Position numbers and translations under genes: made by a program. Positions 6,261 through 18,800 of a stretch of 37,873 nucleotides of DNA are shown here, piece after piece (the stretch's first letter is position 1; every line of letters begins with the position of its first letter). The notes under the pieces were generated by a model. The model did not search any database. It saw only the letters and a program-made list of their open reading frames with translations, and had not been told where the DNA came from. This DNA is from an uncultured Oscillospiraceae bacterium (lineage in GTDB: Bacteria; Bacillota; Clostridia; Oscillospirales; Oscillospiraceae), in the NCBI GenBank assembly GCA_934636865.1, contig CAKUBI010000019.1:1-37873 (forward strand), written 5' to 3'.

Positions 6261-9191
6261 TCAGAATTTGTAGAGCACCGTCGCCACCTGCGCGCGCGTC
6301 ATCGGCGCGTCGGGGCGGAAGCTGCCGTCCTCAAAGCCCGTGAGGATGCCCATCGTGCTCAGCGTGCTCACGTACTCTGCCGACCACGACTGGATGGCCG
6401 CGTTGTCGGTGAATTTGAGCGTGCCCTGCGCGTAGCCCTTTTCCGTCAGACGTCCGAGCATCGTCACCGCCTCCTGGCGGCTGACATTGGCCGTGGGGTT
6501 GAAGTAGAGCTTGCCCGAGCCGTCGGAGCTGCCCTTGATGATGCCGAGCTCATACATCGCCTTCGCGCCGCTGAGCGCCCAGGACGCGATCTGGTCCGCG
6601 TCGGCAAAGGGGAGCTGCACGGAGGAATAGTCCTTCGTATCACCGAGGTAGCGCGCAAGCAGCACCGCAAACTCCTGGCGGCTGATGTTCGTATCCGGCA
6701 GGAAATAGCCGTTCGAGCCGTTGGAGATGCCGCTGCGCTTGAGGTACGCCACCGCGCTGTTCGCCCAGTGGTCCTGCATGTCGCTGAAGGCGGGCGCCGT
6801 GCTCGCCGTGCCGGCATCCACGCCCGCGCGGCTCAGGTTGCCGCTCGCGTCGCCCGCCACCACATTCACGCGGTGCAGCGCGCCGTCGGCGGCGGGAAGG
6901 GTGATGCTCAGCGCGCCGCTCGAAGCGTCGATGGTAAAGGACGTATAGCTCTTGCCGTCATAGCTCACGCGCAGCGTGTGCAGATTCGCGCCGTCGATAT
7001 TATCCTTCACCGTGCCGGTCACGGTGTTGGCGGCGGCGTCATATTGCAGCGAGATGACCGGCGCGGTCTCGTCGGTCAGTCCGCCGTAGGAGAGCACGAA
7101 CTGATCGAGATAGATCGCGCTGATGAGGTCGGCGCCCGAAGAGACCGTCAGCCCCGTCACGCTCGAGGCCGTGCCGAGCTGCGCCGTCAGGAGCTTCCAG
7201 CCCGTGAAGTTCAGCGTGCCGAGATCCACGCCGCCCATGTCGGTCGTGAGCAGAAGCCGCGCGCCGCTGTTGTCGCCGTAGACCCAGAGATTGAGCTGGT
7301 CGTACCCCGAGGGGACGGCATAGCTCAGGCCGATCGACGCGCTGCCGGCGCTGCCGGTCGCATAGTCAAGGCGCGCGGAGGCATGGCCGTTGTGCACGCG
7401 CGTGAGGTCCTTGTTCTGCGCGAGCATGGCGCGCGTGCCGGTCGTGGTCGCAAAATTGCTTTCAAAATCGTCGAGCGTGCGCAGCGCGCGGGCCGTCACG
7501 CTCACGGGAATCGTCACGGACATCGAGCCGAGGCTCGCCGTGATGCTGCCGCTGCCAAGGCTGTTGGACGCGGTGAACACGCCGTCCGTGATCGTGCCGA
7601 CATTGCCCTGCACGGTCCAGGTAAAGCCCTTGTTGTCGCCGAGCACCGGCAGGTGGCGGTACATCGCCGAGGCGGAAAGCTCGGTCTGCTCGCCCGCGCT
7701 CAGGGTGATGGACTTGACGGCCTTGCCGTTTTGCTGGACGCTGATGCTGTCGGGCTGGGTGATAACGTCGATCTTCGTCTCGCCGGTCACGCCGCCCGCG
7801 CTGGCGCGCACGGTCACGCTGCCGGAGGAGGGCGCGGTGAGGATATCGCCGTCGAGCGTGCCGCGGTCGGCGCGCAGCGTCACCTTATAGCCGCTCATGG
7901 GGATATAGTTCGTGTCGAGCGCCGTCGCCGTGAGCTTCACCTGCGCGTTCGGCAGGACGCGGGCGCTCTCGCTCTCCACGTACACATGCCCCGGCATGTT
8001 CGTCGGCTGGCTGGACGCCACGAGGAACACGTGGTTCGTCACCGCGCGCTCGCTGCCGCCCGAGGGCTTGTCCACAAGCGAAGCGCTCGTGCTGTCGGGG
8101 CTCGTCGCGACCATGGCGGTCGAGCCGCCGCCGTCCAGGCTCAGCGCCGTCACGCAGCCGAGCTCGACCATGCGCTGCGCCGTCTGCGTCAGCGTCGCGC
8201 CGATGGAATAGCCGCTCTGGCGGCCGTCGATGGTGTAAAAGACGAGCGAGCCGTCGCTCCTCATGCCGATGGCCGTGCGCGGCGCGGCGCCGTTGACAAG
8301 GCCCGAGCAGACCTGCCCGTTCTCCACGAGCTGATAGAGCGCGCCGATCATGTTCGTCACGCTGTTCCACTCGCTGCTCTGCGCGCTCACGCTAAGCGTC
8401 AGCCGTTCGCCGGGCTGGAGCGCGCGCAGCTGGTCGGCATAGCTGCCGGCCTTTAAGTTGGACGAGAGCACATACTGCCCCGCGCCCACGCTCGTATCCT
8501 TGCCGCCCTCGATGACCTGCTCGACCTGGAGCATCAGGCTCCCGCCGATGGTGAGCGAGCCGCCGACGGCCGAGCAGACGACGTCCACGCCCGCCTCGCT
8601 CGTGCCGGTCGTGGCGCGGGCGTTGAAGGTCGAATCATAGAGGTAAATGCCGAACGTGCTCTGGCGCACGTAGTTGAAGGCCGTGACCGTCAGGCTGCGG
8701 CCGTAGTCCGACTGCGCCGTGATGCGGAGCGAGGGCTTGCCCATCACCGCCGTGCCGTCGTCGCGGAAGCCGACGGCGTAGTATTCGCCCGAGGCGTTGC
8801 GCAGCACGCCCTCGGTCATCATGCTGCCGAGGGGGATGCCCGTCGCGGTGTCGTAATAGTCGCCGTTCATGCCCGCCACCACGCGGTAGCCGCGCGCTTC
8901 CAGCTCCCGCGCCGCGCTTGAAACGGTCGTGAGCTGGGTGGTGTAGGCGCCGCCGGTCACGATGGGCGTGACGCGGGTGTTGGGCGAATAGACCACGTAG
9001 TTCTCCTGACGGAGATCGGAGTAGGTATTGCTCCAGAAGGTGCCGGTGTTGAGCTCGGTGCGCTCGTTCACCGTGGTGGATGAAGCCGCCAGATCGTCGC
9101 CGAGCGCGTCGGACGCCAGCGCCGTCAGCGGCGCCGCCGCGATCGCGACCGCGAGCGAAAGCGACAGGAATTTACGGATGATGGATCTCAC
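6261..9191 (-). CDS. S-layer-anchored phosphodiester glycosidase
   Basis: A 976-aa secreted protein. A signal peptide (about 1-27, RKFLSLSLAVAIAAAPLTALA) is followed by a phosphodiester glycosidase (NAGPA/DUF2233) domain at roughly 70-370, recognised by GYRVVAGMNGDYYD, the GMRSDGSLVFYTIDGRQ segment and the hallmark LSLDGGGSTAMV. Ig-like and carbohydrate-binding-like beta domains fill the middle (LNLWVYGDNSGARLLL near 680), and three S-layer homology domains (each ending in a SRQEF/SRQEA/TRAQV-type helix) occupy about 800-976 and attach it to secondary wall polymer. Family members cleave sugar-1-phosphodiester linkages; the native substrate here is unknown. GTG at 9191 is chosen because AAGGAGG lies seven bases upstream and the signal peptide begins there; the longer frame upstream crosses the promoter. 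Confidence 0.88.
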   Translation of the reverse strand: MRSIIRKFLSLSLAVAIAAAPLTALASDALGDDLAASSTTVNERTELNTGTFWSNTYSDLRQENYVVYSPNTRVTPIVTGGAYTTQLTTVSSAARELEARGYRVVAGMNGDYYDTATGIPLGSMMTEGVLRNASGEYYAVGFRDDGTAVMGKPSLRITAQSDYGRSLTVTAFNYVRQSTFGIYLYDSTFNARATTGTSEAGVDVVCSAVGGSLTIGGSLMLQVEQVIEGGKDTSVGAGQYVLSSNLKAGSYADQLRALQPGERLTLSVSAQSSEWNSVTNMIGALYQLVENGQVCSGLVNGAAPRTAIGMRSDGSLVFYTIDGRQSGYSIGATLTQTAQRMVELGCVTALSLDGGGSTAMVATSPDSTSASLVDKPSGGSERAVTNHVFLVASSQPTNMPGHVYVESESARVLPNAQVKLTATALDTNYIPMSGYKVTLRADRGTLDGDILTAPSSGSVTVRASAGGVTGETKIDVITQPDSISVQQNGKAVKSITLSAGEQTELSASAMYRHLPVLGDNKGFTWTVQGNVGTITDGVFTASNSLGSGSITASLGSMSVTIPVSVTARALRTLDDFESNFATTTGTRAMLAQNKDLTRVHNGHASARLDYATGSAGSASIGLSYAVPSGYDQLNLWVYGDNSGARLLLTTDMGGVDLGTLNFTGWKLLTAQLGTASSVTGLTVSSGADLISAIYLDQFVLSYGGLTDETAPVISLQYDAAANTVTGTVKDNIDGANLHTLRVSYDGKSYTSFTIDASSGALSITLPAADGALHRVNVVAGDASGNLSRAGVDAGTASTAPAFSDMQDHWANSAVAYLKRSGISNGSNGYFLPDTNISRQEFAVLLARYLGDTKDYSSVQLPFADADQIASWALSGAKAMYELGIIKGSSDGSGKLYFNPTANVSRQEAVTMLGRLTEKGYAQGTLKFTDNAAIQSWSAEYVSTLSTMGILTGFEDGSFRPDAPMTRAQVATVLYKF

Positions 9192-9246
9192 GATTTGCCT
9201 CCTTGCTGAACTTGCCTTTGATTTGGTATACATAACATGGTTTATC

Positions 9247-9275
9247 AGTATAGCAGATGGTTCCCAATAAGTAAA
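9247..9275 (-). promoter_or_regulatory. Promoter for the phosphodiester glycosidase gene
   Basis: Minus-strand TTTACT (9275-9270), 17 bases, TATACT (9252-9247) with extended TGC, about 55 bases upstream of the GTG start. Its position downstream of the longest-frame start supports the shorter protein. Confidence 0.6.
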
Positions 9276-9318
9276 GACGCAGAAATTCCAAAAAAGTTTC
9301 CAAAATCTTCCCCTTTTC

Positions 9319-10464
9319 TCACAGGGAGAGCGCCTCGAGCACGCGCACGATGACGGCGTTCGACACAAGAAAGCCCTGCGGCGTCAAATGCCAGCGGCCG
9401 TTTTCCCTTTGGGCAAGGCCATGGCGCGCGCACTCTGCGAGCACGCGCTCCGCCTGCGCCGTGTCCTCGCTGAGCGCGGACAGGTCAAGGCCGCGCACGG
9501 TGCGCAGGGCCAGCATGACGCGCTCTTCCTCGCGCTCGCGCTGCGCGGGGCGCGTGCTTTCGGAAAGGCGCTCCTCCCCCGCAAGATAAGCGCGCAGATC
9601 GCGCGCACAGGCAAAGCGCCGCCCGGCAAAATCCGAATGCGCGCCGGGACCGAAGCCCAGGTATTCCTGCATTGTCCAGTACTTCAGGTTGTGGCGCGAT
9701 TCGCGGTTTGCTCGCGCGAAGTTGGAGATCTCATACTGCCGATAGCCCGCGTCCGCCAGCATTTCGACCGCCGTGAGGTATTCCTCCGCCTGCGCGTCGT
9801 CGTCGGGCAGGTGCATCGTGTCCTGCCGAAGGAAAAGCGGCGTGCCCTCCTCCACTTTGAGCCCGTAGCAGGACAGGTGCTCGGGCGCAAGGGCGATGGC
9901 CGCGCGCAGATTCTCCCGCCAGCGCGCCGCGCTCTGCTCAGGCAGGCCGTAGATAAGATCGAGGCTCAAATTGTCAAAGCCCGCCGCGCGGGCGGCATGC
10001 ACGGCCTCGATCGTCTCCTCGTGCGTGTGGACGCGGCCGATGCGCCGCAGCTCCTCGTCGTCCGCCGACTGCATCCCGAGCGAGATGCGGTTGAAGCCCG
10101 CGCTTCTGAGCTGCCGCAGCGCGGTTGCTTCCCGCGCGCTGTCGGGATTGGCCTCGGTCGTGATCTCGGCGGTTTTCTCCACGTGATAACAGGCAAAGAC
10201 CGTCTCCAGAATCTTGCAGAGCCTGTCTGCGCCGAGATAGCTCGGCGTACCGCCGCCGAAGTAGACCGTATCGACGCTGCAGCCCTTCGCCGCGTCCGCA
10301 CGGCGGACGAGGTCGCGGCAGAGCGCACCGACATAGGCGTCCATGCTCTCCTCCGAGCGGGGGAGCGAGTAAAAGTCGCAGTAAATGCACTTTGCCCTGC
10401 AAAACGGGATGTGGATATAAAGCCCCAGCGGCTGCACGGCGTCCGCCTCCTTCTTTTTCTGCAT
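9319..10464 (-). CDS. hemW: Radical SAM heme chaperone HemW
   Basis: HemW binds heme and a [4Fe-4S]/SAM centre and is thought to deliver heme to apoproteins; it was formerly annotated as oxygen-independent coproporphyrinogen oxidase-like. The 381-aa protein has the cluster motif C22-x3-C26-x2-C29 followed by D-F, that is CxF rather than the CxC of true HemN, which favours HemW. Other signatures are YFGGGTPSYL (SAM-binding GGGTP), TEANPDS, RISLGMQSADDEELRRIGR and LDLIYGLPEQS. The C-terminal HemN_C domain ends near the stop. The ATG at 10464 has only a weak GGGCGG upstream. It is monocistronic in this window. Confidence 0.93.
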   Translation of the reverse strand: MQKKKEADAVQPLGLYIHIPFCRAKCIYCDFYSLPRSEESMDAYVGALCRDLVRRADAAKGCSVDTVYFGGGTPSYLGADRLCKILETVFACYHVEKTAEITTEANPDSAREATALRQLRSAGFNRISLGMQSADDEELRRIGRVHTHEETIEAVHAARAAGFDNLSLDLIYGLPEQSAARWRENLRAAIALAPEHLSCYGLKVEEGTPLFLRQDTMHLPDDDAQAEEYLTAVEMLADAGYRQYEISNFARANRESRHNLKYWTMQEYLGFGPGAHSDFAGRRFACARDLRAYLAGEERLSESTRPAQREREEERVMLALRTVRGLDLSALSEDTAQAERVLAECARHGLAQRENGRWHLTPQGFLVSNAVIVRVLEALSL

Positions 10465-10472
10465 TCCGCCCT

Positions 10473-10500
10473 ATTGTAGCACAGTTCGCGCCGCGCGCAA
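10473..10500 (-). promoter_or_regulatory. Promoter for hemW
   Basis: Minus-strand TTGCGC (10500-10495), 16 bases, TACAAT (10478-10473) with extended TGC. The -10 ends only eight bases before the ATG, so the transcript would be leaderless or nearly so. Confidence 0.5.
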
Positions 10501-10573
10501 GATGGCAAAATTTCCCCGCGCGGATATTCTGCCCGATCCCTGCAAAGCCTATGCCAAAAAGGAGGGCTCATTT

Positions 10574-11008
10574 ATGGACATGACCCCGCAGGAATATCAA
10601 GCCTACGTCAAGCGCATCGCGCCGAAGTCGCCCATCGTCAAGGACACGGCCTTCGCCTTCTGCACCGGCGGCGCGATCTGCGCGCTCGGCCAGCTCATCC
10701 AGAACGGCTTTCTCGCCCTCGGCCTTGAAAGGACCGACGCGGGCACCGCGGCCTCGATCGCGCTCATCTTCCTCTCCGCGCTCTTAACGGGGCTGAACCT
10801 CTATAACTCCATCGCGCGCTTTGCGGGCGCGGGCACGCTCGTGCCCATCACGGGCTTTGCCAACGCCGTCGTCTCCCCCGCCATCGACTTTAAAAGCGAG
10901 GGCTTCATCACAGGCATGGCCTCGAAAATGTTCGCCGTGGCGGGGCCGGTCATCGTGTTCGGCACGCTCGCGAGCGTCGTATACGGCGTCGTTCTGATGC
11001 TGCTGTAA
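10574..11008 (+). CDS. spoVAC: Stage V sporulation protein AC
   Basis: A 144-aa membrane protein of the SpoVA family, which forms the channel used for dipicolinic acid uptake into the developing spore and release at germination; SpoVAC is known as a mechanosensitive-channel component in Bacillus. The N-terminal YVKRIAPKSPIVKD, the hydrophobic GGAICALGQLI helix, the FAGAGTLVPITGFANAV signature and the final GASVVYGVVLMLL-like helix fit SpoVAC better than SpoVAEb, which lacks the N-terminal extension. ATG 10574 follows AAGGAGGGCTCATTT; the longer frame begins inside the hemW promoter. The usual partners spoVAD and spoVAE do not follow: the gene ends six bases before a terminator. No clear sigma-G promoter was recognised. 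Confidence 0.88.
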   Translation: MDMTPQEYQAYVKRIAPKSPIVKDTAFAFCTGGAICALGQLIQNGFLALGLERTDAGTAASIALIFLSALLTGLNLYNSIARFAGAGTLVPITGFANAVVSPAIDFKSEGFITGMASKMFAVAGPVIVFGTLASVVYGVVLMLL

Positions 11009-11013
11009 AAAGG

Positions 11014-11046
11014 AAAGGGAAGAGACCTCCCGTCTCTTCCCTTTTT
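11014..11046. terminator. Bidirectional terminator between spoVAC and kup
   Basis: A 13-bp perfect stem (AAAGGGAAGAGAC and its complement) with a five-base loop, T-run on the plus side and A-run on the left, serves the convergent spoVAC and potassium-transporter genes. Confidence 0.9.
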
Positions 11047-11047
11047 C

Positions 11048-13036
11048 TCATTTGACGCGCTCGATGCGCTTGTCGCTCGCGTGCGCGCCGGGGATGACCA
11101 GCGGCACCTGTTCGACGATGACCGACGAGGTATCGAGTCCGTACCACTGGATGACCGAGCCCGCCGCGCGGCGGATGGCGTATTTGCAGTTCAGGATGAT
11201 CTCGTCCGTGCGGCTCAGCTCCGACATCGTCGGCACTGCCTTGCGCAGCATCAGGAACTTGAAGCTGCCCACCTGCGAGGGACCGTAGATCGAATAGCGG
11301 CGCTCCTGCGGCGGCAGCTCCCCGCTCTCAAGCAGGTCGCCGACGATCTGGCGCAGGTAGATGTTCACGCGCTGGTCGTTTTTAAAGCCGAGGTTGAGCT
11401 TCACACGGAAAATGTAATTCGTGCCGAAGGTCTCCACCTGATAGTTCATCGCGTCCGGCTCGTCGAGCACGTGCACGCTCAAAAACCAGTATGCGCGGGC
11501 GCGCTTGGGGTCCTTGTCGAGAATGGAGTAGAGCGTGTTGCGGTCGAGTGTCTCCATATCGTCGCTGCTGCCGATGTAAACAAGGTTCTGCGCAAGCTCG
11601 GGCAGGTCCTCGTCGCCGCGCAGCGCGCCGAGATTTTTCGTATAGTCGCTGATCCTCAGACGCACGCTGTATTTCTGCTCGAGCTGCGTGCCGCGGTGCC
11701 AGATGACCATGACCGCGAGCAGCAGCAGCGCCATGATGACGGCGACATAGCCGCCGTGCGCAAACTTCGACAGGCTCGAGAGGAAAAACACCGTCTCGAT
11801 CGCGCCGAAAACGACCAGCACCAGCCACGCGAGCGCCCTTTTCCCGCGCACGCGCGAGAGGTAGACGAACAGCAGCAGCGTCGTCATCAGCATCGTCACG
11901 GTGATGGCAAGGCCGTAGGCCGACTCCATGCGCGCGCTCGAACGGAACAGCATCACGATGAACGTGCAGCCCGCCCAGAGGATCTTATTGACCGTGTCGA
12001 TGTAGATCTGGCCCTTCGTCTCGGCAGGATACTTGACGTTGAGGTGCGGCATGAGGTCAAGGCGGATGGCCTCGGACACGAGCGTATAGGAGCCCGTGAT
12101 GAGCGCCTGCGACGCGATGACCGCCGCGCACGCGCTCAAGATGACCGCCACGGGGCGCAGCGCGCCGGGCAGCATCAAAAAGAACGGGTTCAGGCTCTCA
12201 AGGGAAGCGAGCGAAGCGTCGCCCCGGCTGCTCAAAAGCCACGCGCCCTGCCCCAGATAGTTGAGGATAAGGCAGAGCTTTACGAGCGGCCAGCTGATGT
12301 AAATGCTCTCGCGCCCGACGTGGCCCATGTCGGAATACAGCGCCTCGGCGCCCGTGGCGGCGAGGAACACGCTGCCGAGGATCATGAAGCCGAGCTTATT
12401 ATACGGGCTCACGAGCAGCTCCACGGCGTGCACGGGGTTGAACGCGCGCAGCACCTGCGGCATGGCCGTGATGTTCATCACGCCCGTCGTGCCGAGGAAG
12501 AGGAACCACACGAGCATCACCGGTCCGAAGGCCCTGCCGATGCGGCTCGTGCCCGCGTGCTGCACGGCAAAAAGCGAGGCGATGATGCAGAGCGTGATGA
12601 TAATGACGCCCGTCTGGCGGCTGCCGAGCAGCCGGTCCATCACCGCGATGCTGCGAAGGCCCTCCACGGCCGAGGTCACCGTCACCGCGGGCGTGAGCAC
12701 ACCGTCGGCGAGCAGCGCCGCGCCGCCGAGCATCGCCGGCACGATGAGCCACTTTCCGCAGCTGCGCACGAGCGAATAGAGCGAGAAAATGCCGCCCTCG
12801 CCGTGGTTGTCCGCCTTCATGGCGATGAGCACGTACTTGATCGTCGTGAGCAGCGTGATGGTCCAGATGATGAGCGACAGCGCGCCGACGATGAACGCTT
12901 CGTTGATCTGCGTGATGCCGCCGTTGCCCTCTAAAATCGACTTCATCACATACAGCGGCGAGGTGCCGATATCGCCATACACGATGCCGATGGCCACGAG
13001 GCACATCGTCAGCGAAACCTTGTGTTTCTTTTCCAT
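11048..13036 (-). CDS. kup: KUP/HAK/KT-family potassium transporter
   Basis: A 662-aa low-affinity potassium-proton symporter. The N-terminus has the family hallmark IGIVYGDIGTSPLYVMKSIL; about 12 hydrophobic helices occupy the first 430 residues, with the conserved GADGVLTPAVTVTSAVEG-like and GATGAEALYSDMGHVG segments (the latter includes the conserved acidic/glycine-rich motif of TM helix 7). The last 210 residues form the cytoplasmic domain found in this family. The ATG at 13036 is preceded by GCAGGAAC. It converges on spoVAC across a shared terminator and is divergent from the topoisomerase gene. Some members import K+ under cyclic-di-AMP control; no riboswitch was seen upstream here. Confidence 0.94.
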   Translation of the reverse strand: MEKKHKVSLTMCLVAIGIVYGDIGTSPLYVMKSILEGNGGITQINEAFIVGALSLIIWTITLLTTIKYVLIAMKADNHGEGGIFSLYSLVRSCGKWLIVPAMLGGAALLADGVLTPAVTVTSAVEGLRSIAVMDRLLGSRQTGVIIITLCIIASLFAVQHAGTSRIGRAFGPVMLVWFLFLGTTGVMNITAMPQVLRAFNPVHAVELLVSPYNKLGFMILGSVFLAATGAEALYSDMGHVGRESIYISWPLVKLCLILNYLGQGAWLLSSRGDASLASLESLNPFFLMLPGALRPVAVILSACAAVIASQALITGSYTLVSEAIRLDLMPHLNVKYPAETKGQIYIDTVNKILWAGCTFIVMLFRSSARMESAYGLAITVTMLMTTLLLFVYLSRVRGKRALAWLVLVVFGAIETVFFLSSLSKFAHGGYVAVIMALLLLAVMVIWHRGTQLEQKYSVRLRISDYTKNLGALRGDEDLPELAQNLVYIGSSDDMETLDRNTLYSILDKDPKRARAYWFLSVHVLDEPDAMNYQVETFGTNYIFRVKLNLGFKNDQRVNIYLRQIVGDLLESGELPPQERRYSIYGPSQVGSFKFLMLRKAVPTMSELSRTDEIILNCKYAIRRAAGSVIQWYGLDTSSVIVEQVPLVIPGAHASDKRIERVK

Positions 13037-13110
13037 ATGTTCCTGCCCTTCCGGCGCGGCGGACCGGTCCGGTTTCCTCGCGCGCCGTTTCTTTATGTAT
13101 TCTTAGCGCG

Positions 13111-13139
13111 ATTTTAGCATGCTCTTTATCCCCGCGCAA
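13111..13139 (-). promoter_or_regulatory. Promoter for kup
   Basis: Minus-strand TTGCGC (13139-13134), 17 bases, TAAAAT (13116-13111), about 75 bases upstream of the kup start. Confidence 0.55.
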
Positions 13140-13257
13140 GCATCAAATGCGCCCGAATGTTAAATTGACGAAAATTCCCAACCGCGCGGCAAAATAGGCA
13201 AAGGGCGGAAGGCGCACGAAGCGTGTTTCATTCACGATTATTTTGTTGACATAACAG

Positions 13258-13287
13258 TGTGGAAAACTCTGTGGAAACTGTGAATAA
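13258..13287. promoter_or_regulatory. Cluster of three DnaA-box-like 9-mers
   Basis: TGTGGAAAA (13258-13266), TGTGGAAAC (13270-13278) and TGTGAATAA (13279-13287) lie in the same orientation. Against the DnaA-box consensus TGTGGATAA they differ by one, two and one base. They sit in the 467-base gap between divergent kup and the topoisomerase gene, at the point where gene direction switches. A TTGACA at 13246 beside them has no matching -10. The rest of the gap holds only the two promoters listed here. Confidence 0.45.
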
Positions 13288-13415
13288 CTTTGTGCTTGCA
13301 GTCCTTTCCGCCGGTTGACCCGGGATTATGGTTCGACGGAAGGCGACAATTTTACGCAATATTTTCCGCCGGCTTGCGCATATTGCTGCGAAAAATGAAA
13401 TTTCCCGCCGCCCAC

Positions 13416-13444
13416 TTGCCATTGTGGTCAAAAAATCGTATAAT
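13416..13444 (+). promoter_or_regulatory. Promoter for the topoisomerase gene
   Basis: TTGCCA, 17 bases, TATAAT. The predicted transcript starts near 13451, downstream of the first codons of the longest open frame, and so supports the ATG at 13505. Confidence 0.75.
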
Positions 13445-13504
13445 GTACCAACTCTTGTGTTTGAAGATCAGAATGTAAAATTTCGGCGAAATGGAGACAG
13501 CGCA

Positions 13505-15508
<2,004 letters not shown>

Positions 15509-15542
15509 GTTCCGGGGCTTGATTCAGAAAGGAGTTTTTATC

Positions 15543-15824
15543 ATGAACGGTATCATTCTTCACGTGACCTATCGCGGCGGGCAGGCGAAGGCCTTCGCCG
15601 ACGAGATGCTCTCGAGCGGCCTTCGCGCCGCGGTCCTCGCCGAGGACGGCTGCATGCAGTACGACTACTATCTCGCCCTCGGCGAGGAAAACTGCGTGAT
15701 GCTTCTGGAGCACTGGCGCGACGCCGCGGCGCTCGACAAGCACCACGCCGGCGAGCCCATGGCGAAGATCCTTGCGCTCAAGGACAAGCTCGGCCTTGCC
15801 TCGAACGTCGAGCGCTACGAGTGA
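15543..15824 (+). CDS. Antibiotic biosynthesis monooxygenase (ABM) domain protein
   Basis: A 93-aa dimeric alpha/beta-barrel-fold protein of the ABM/YgiN-like group, which includes quinol monooxygenases and heme-degrading enzymes. Visible family features are the N-terminal beta strand GIILHVTYR, the middle EDGCMQYDYYLAL strand and LLEHWRDAAALDKHHAGEPM, where the E-x-W and H-x-x motif is typical. Substrate cannot be assigned. ATG 15543 has AGAAAGGAG nine bases upstream. It lies 34 bases after the topoisomerase gene and before a strong terminator, so it is probably co-transcribed with it; a functional link is not evident. Confidence 0.82.
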   Translation: MNGIILHVTYRGGQAKAFADEMLSSGLRAAVLAEDGCMQYDYYLALGEENCVMLLEHWRDAAALDKHHAGEPMAKILALKDKLGLASNVERYE

Positions 15825-15841
15825 GCCCACAAGCAAAAAAA

Positions 15842-15873
15842 GGGGGACGCATCCTGCGATGCGTCCCCCTTTT

Positions 15874-15875
<2 letters not shown>
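15842..15875. terminator. Bidirectional terminator between the ABM gene and clpC
   Basis: A 12-bp GC-rich stem (GGGGGACGCATC and its complement) with loop CTGC, flanked by A7 and T6, serves convergent genes; the clpC stop codon lies inside the T-run. Confidence 0.93.
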
Positions 15876-18384
<2,509 letters not shown>

Positions 18385-18496
18385 GGCTTTTCCCCTCCTG
18401 TCCGTTTTTCGCCTCCCTCATCTTTTCCTGTTTCTTCTTAAAATAAACCCCGGAAATGGTCATAAAAAATTCAATCATTTTCCTGTATTCTTGCTC

Positions 18497-18524
18497 TTGC
18501 ATTTTCGCGGTTGCATGCTATAAT
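18497..18524 (+). promoter_or_regulatory. Promoter for the ferredoxin gene
   Basis: TTGCAT, 16 bases, TATAAT with extended TGC. The start codon follows 30 bases after the -10. Confidence 0.75.
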
Positions 18525-18553
18525 AACGTCATCAACTTATGGAGGTAAGAATT

Positions 18554-18724
18554 ATGGCTTATCAGATCAGCTCTGCCTGCGTTAGCTGCGGTGCTTGCGC
18601 AGATGCCTGCCCCGTTGGTGCGATCTCTCAGGGTGATGCCCAGTATCAGATCGACGCGAATGCCTGCCTCGACTGCGGCACCTGCGCGGACACCTGCCCC
18701 AACGGCGCTATTTCCCAGGGCTAA
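18554..18724 (+). CDS. Clostridial-type 2[4Fe-4S] ferredoxin
   Basis: A 56-aa electron carrier with two cubane clusters. The two CxxCxxCxxxCP motifs use Cys9, 12, 15, 19 and Cys38, 41, 44, 48; each is followed by xGAIS(Q), showing the internal duplication of this family. It would carry low-potential electrons between pyruvate:ferredoxin oxidoreductase-type enzymes and hydrogenases or Rnf-type complexes (family knowledge). ATG 18554 follows GGAGGTAAGAATT. It is monocistronic, with its own strong promoter and terminator, which suggests high expression. Confidence 0.96.
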   Translation: MAYQISSACVSCGACADACPVGAISQGDAQYQIDANACLDCGTCADTCPNGAISQG

Positions 18725-18731
18725 GCTACTT

Positions 18732-18771
18732 AAAAAATGAGGACGCGCTTTTCGGCGCGTCCTTATTTTTT
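18732..18771 (+). terminator. Terminator of the ferredoxin gene
   Basis: AGGACGCGC / GCGCGTCCT with a six-base loop, extended outward by A6/T6, seven bases after the stop codon. Confidence 0.9.
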
Positions 18772-18800
18772 ACCCTGATCTCTTGTGCAAGGAGCCTTCT

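Noticed and set aside
6258..8456. A 732-codon open frame antisense to the SLH protein gene
   Set aside because: It is the mirror of a real gene in high-GC DNA: His/Arg/Ala-rich, no domain, no ribosome site. The sense strand encodes clear glycosidase and SLH domains.
10502..10573. An N-terminal extension of SpoVAC from the ATG at 10502
   Set aside because: The extension overlaps the divergent hemW promoter and lacks a ribosome site, whereas AAGGAGGG precedes the ATG at 10574.
11081..12934. A 617-codon open frame antisense to kup
   Set aside because: Low-complexity Arg/His/Ala composition and complete overlap with a well-conserved transporter; a GC-driven shadow frame.
13246..13275. TTGACA at 13246 as a promoter for the topoisomerase gene
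   Set aside because: No -10-like hexamer at 16-18 bases; the TTGCCA-17-TATAAT at 13416 is better placed.
13258..13287. Calling this locus the chromosomal origin outright
   Set aside because: dnaA, dnaN, recF and rpmH are absent and no DnaA-trio or clear unwinding element was seen; reported only as a candidate DnaA-binding site.
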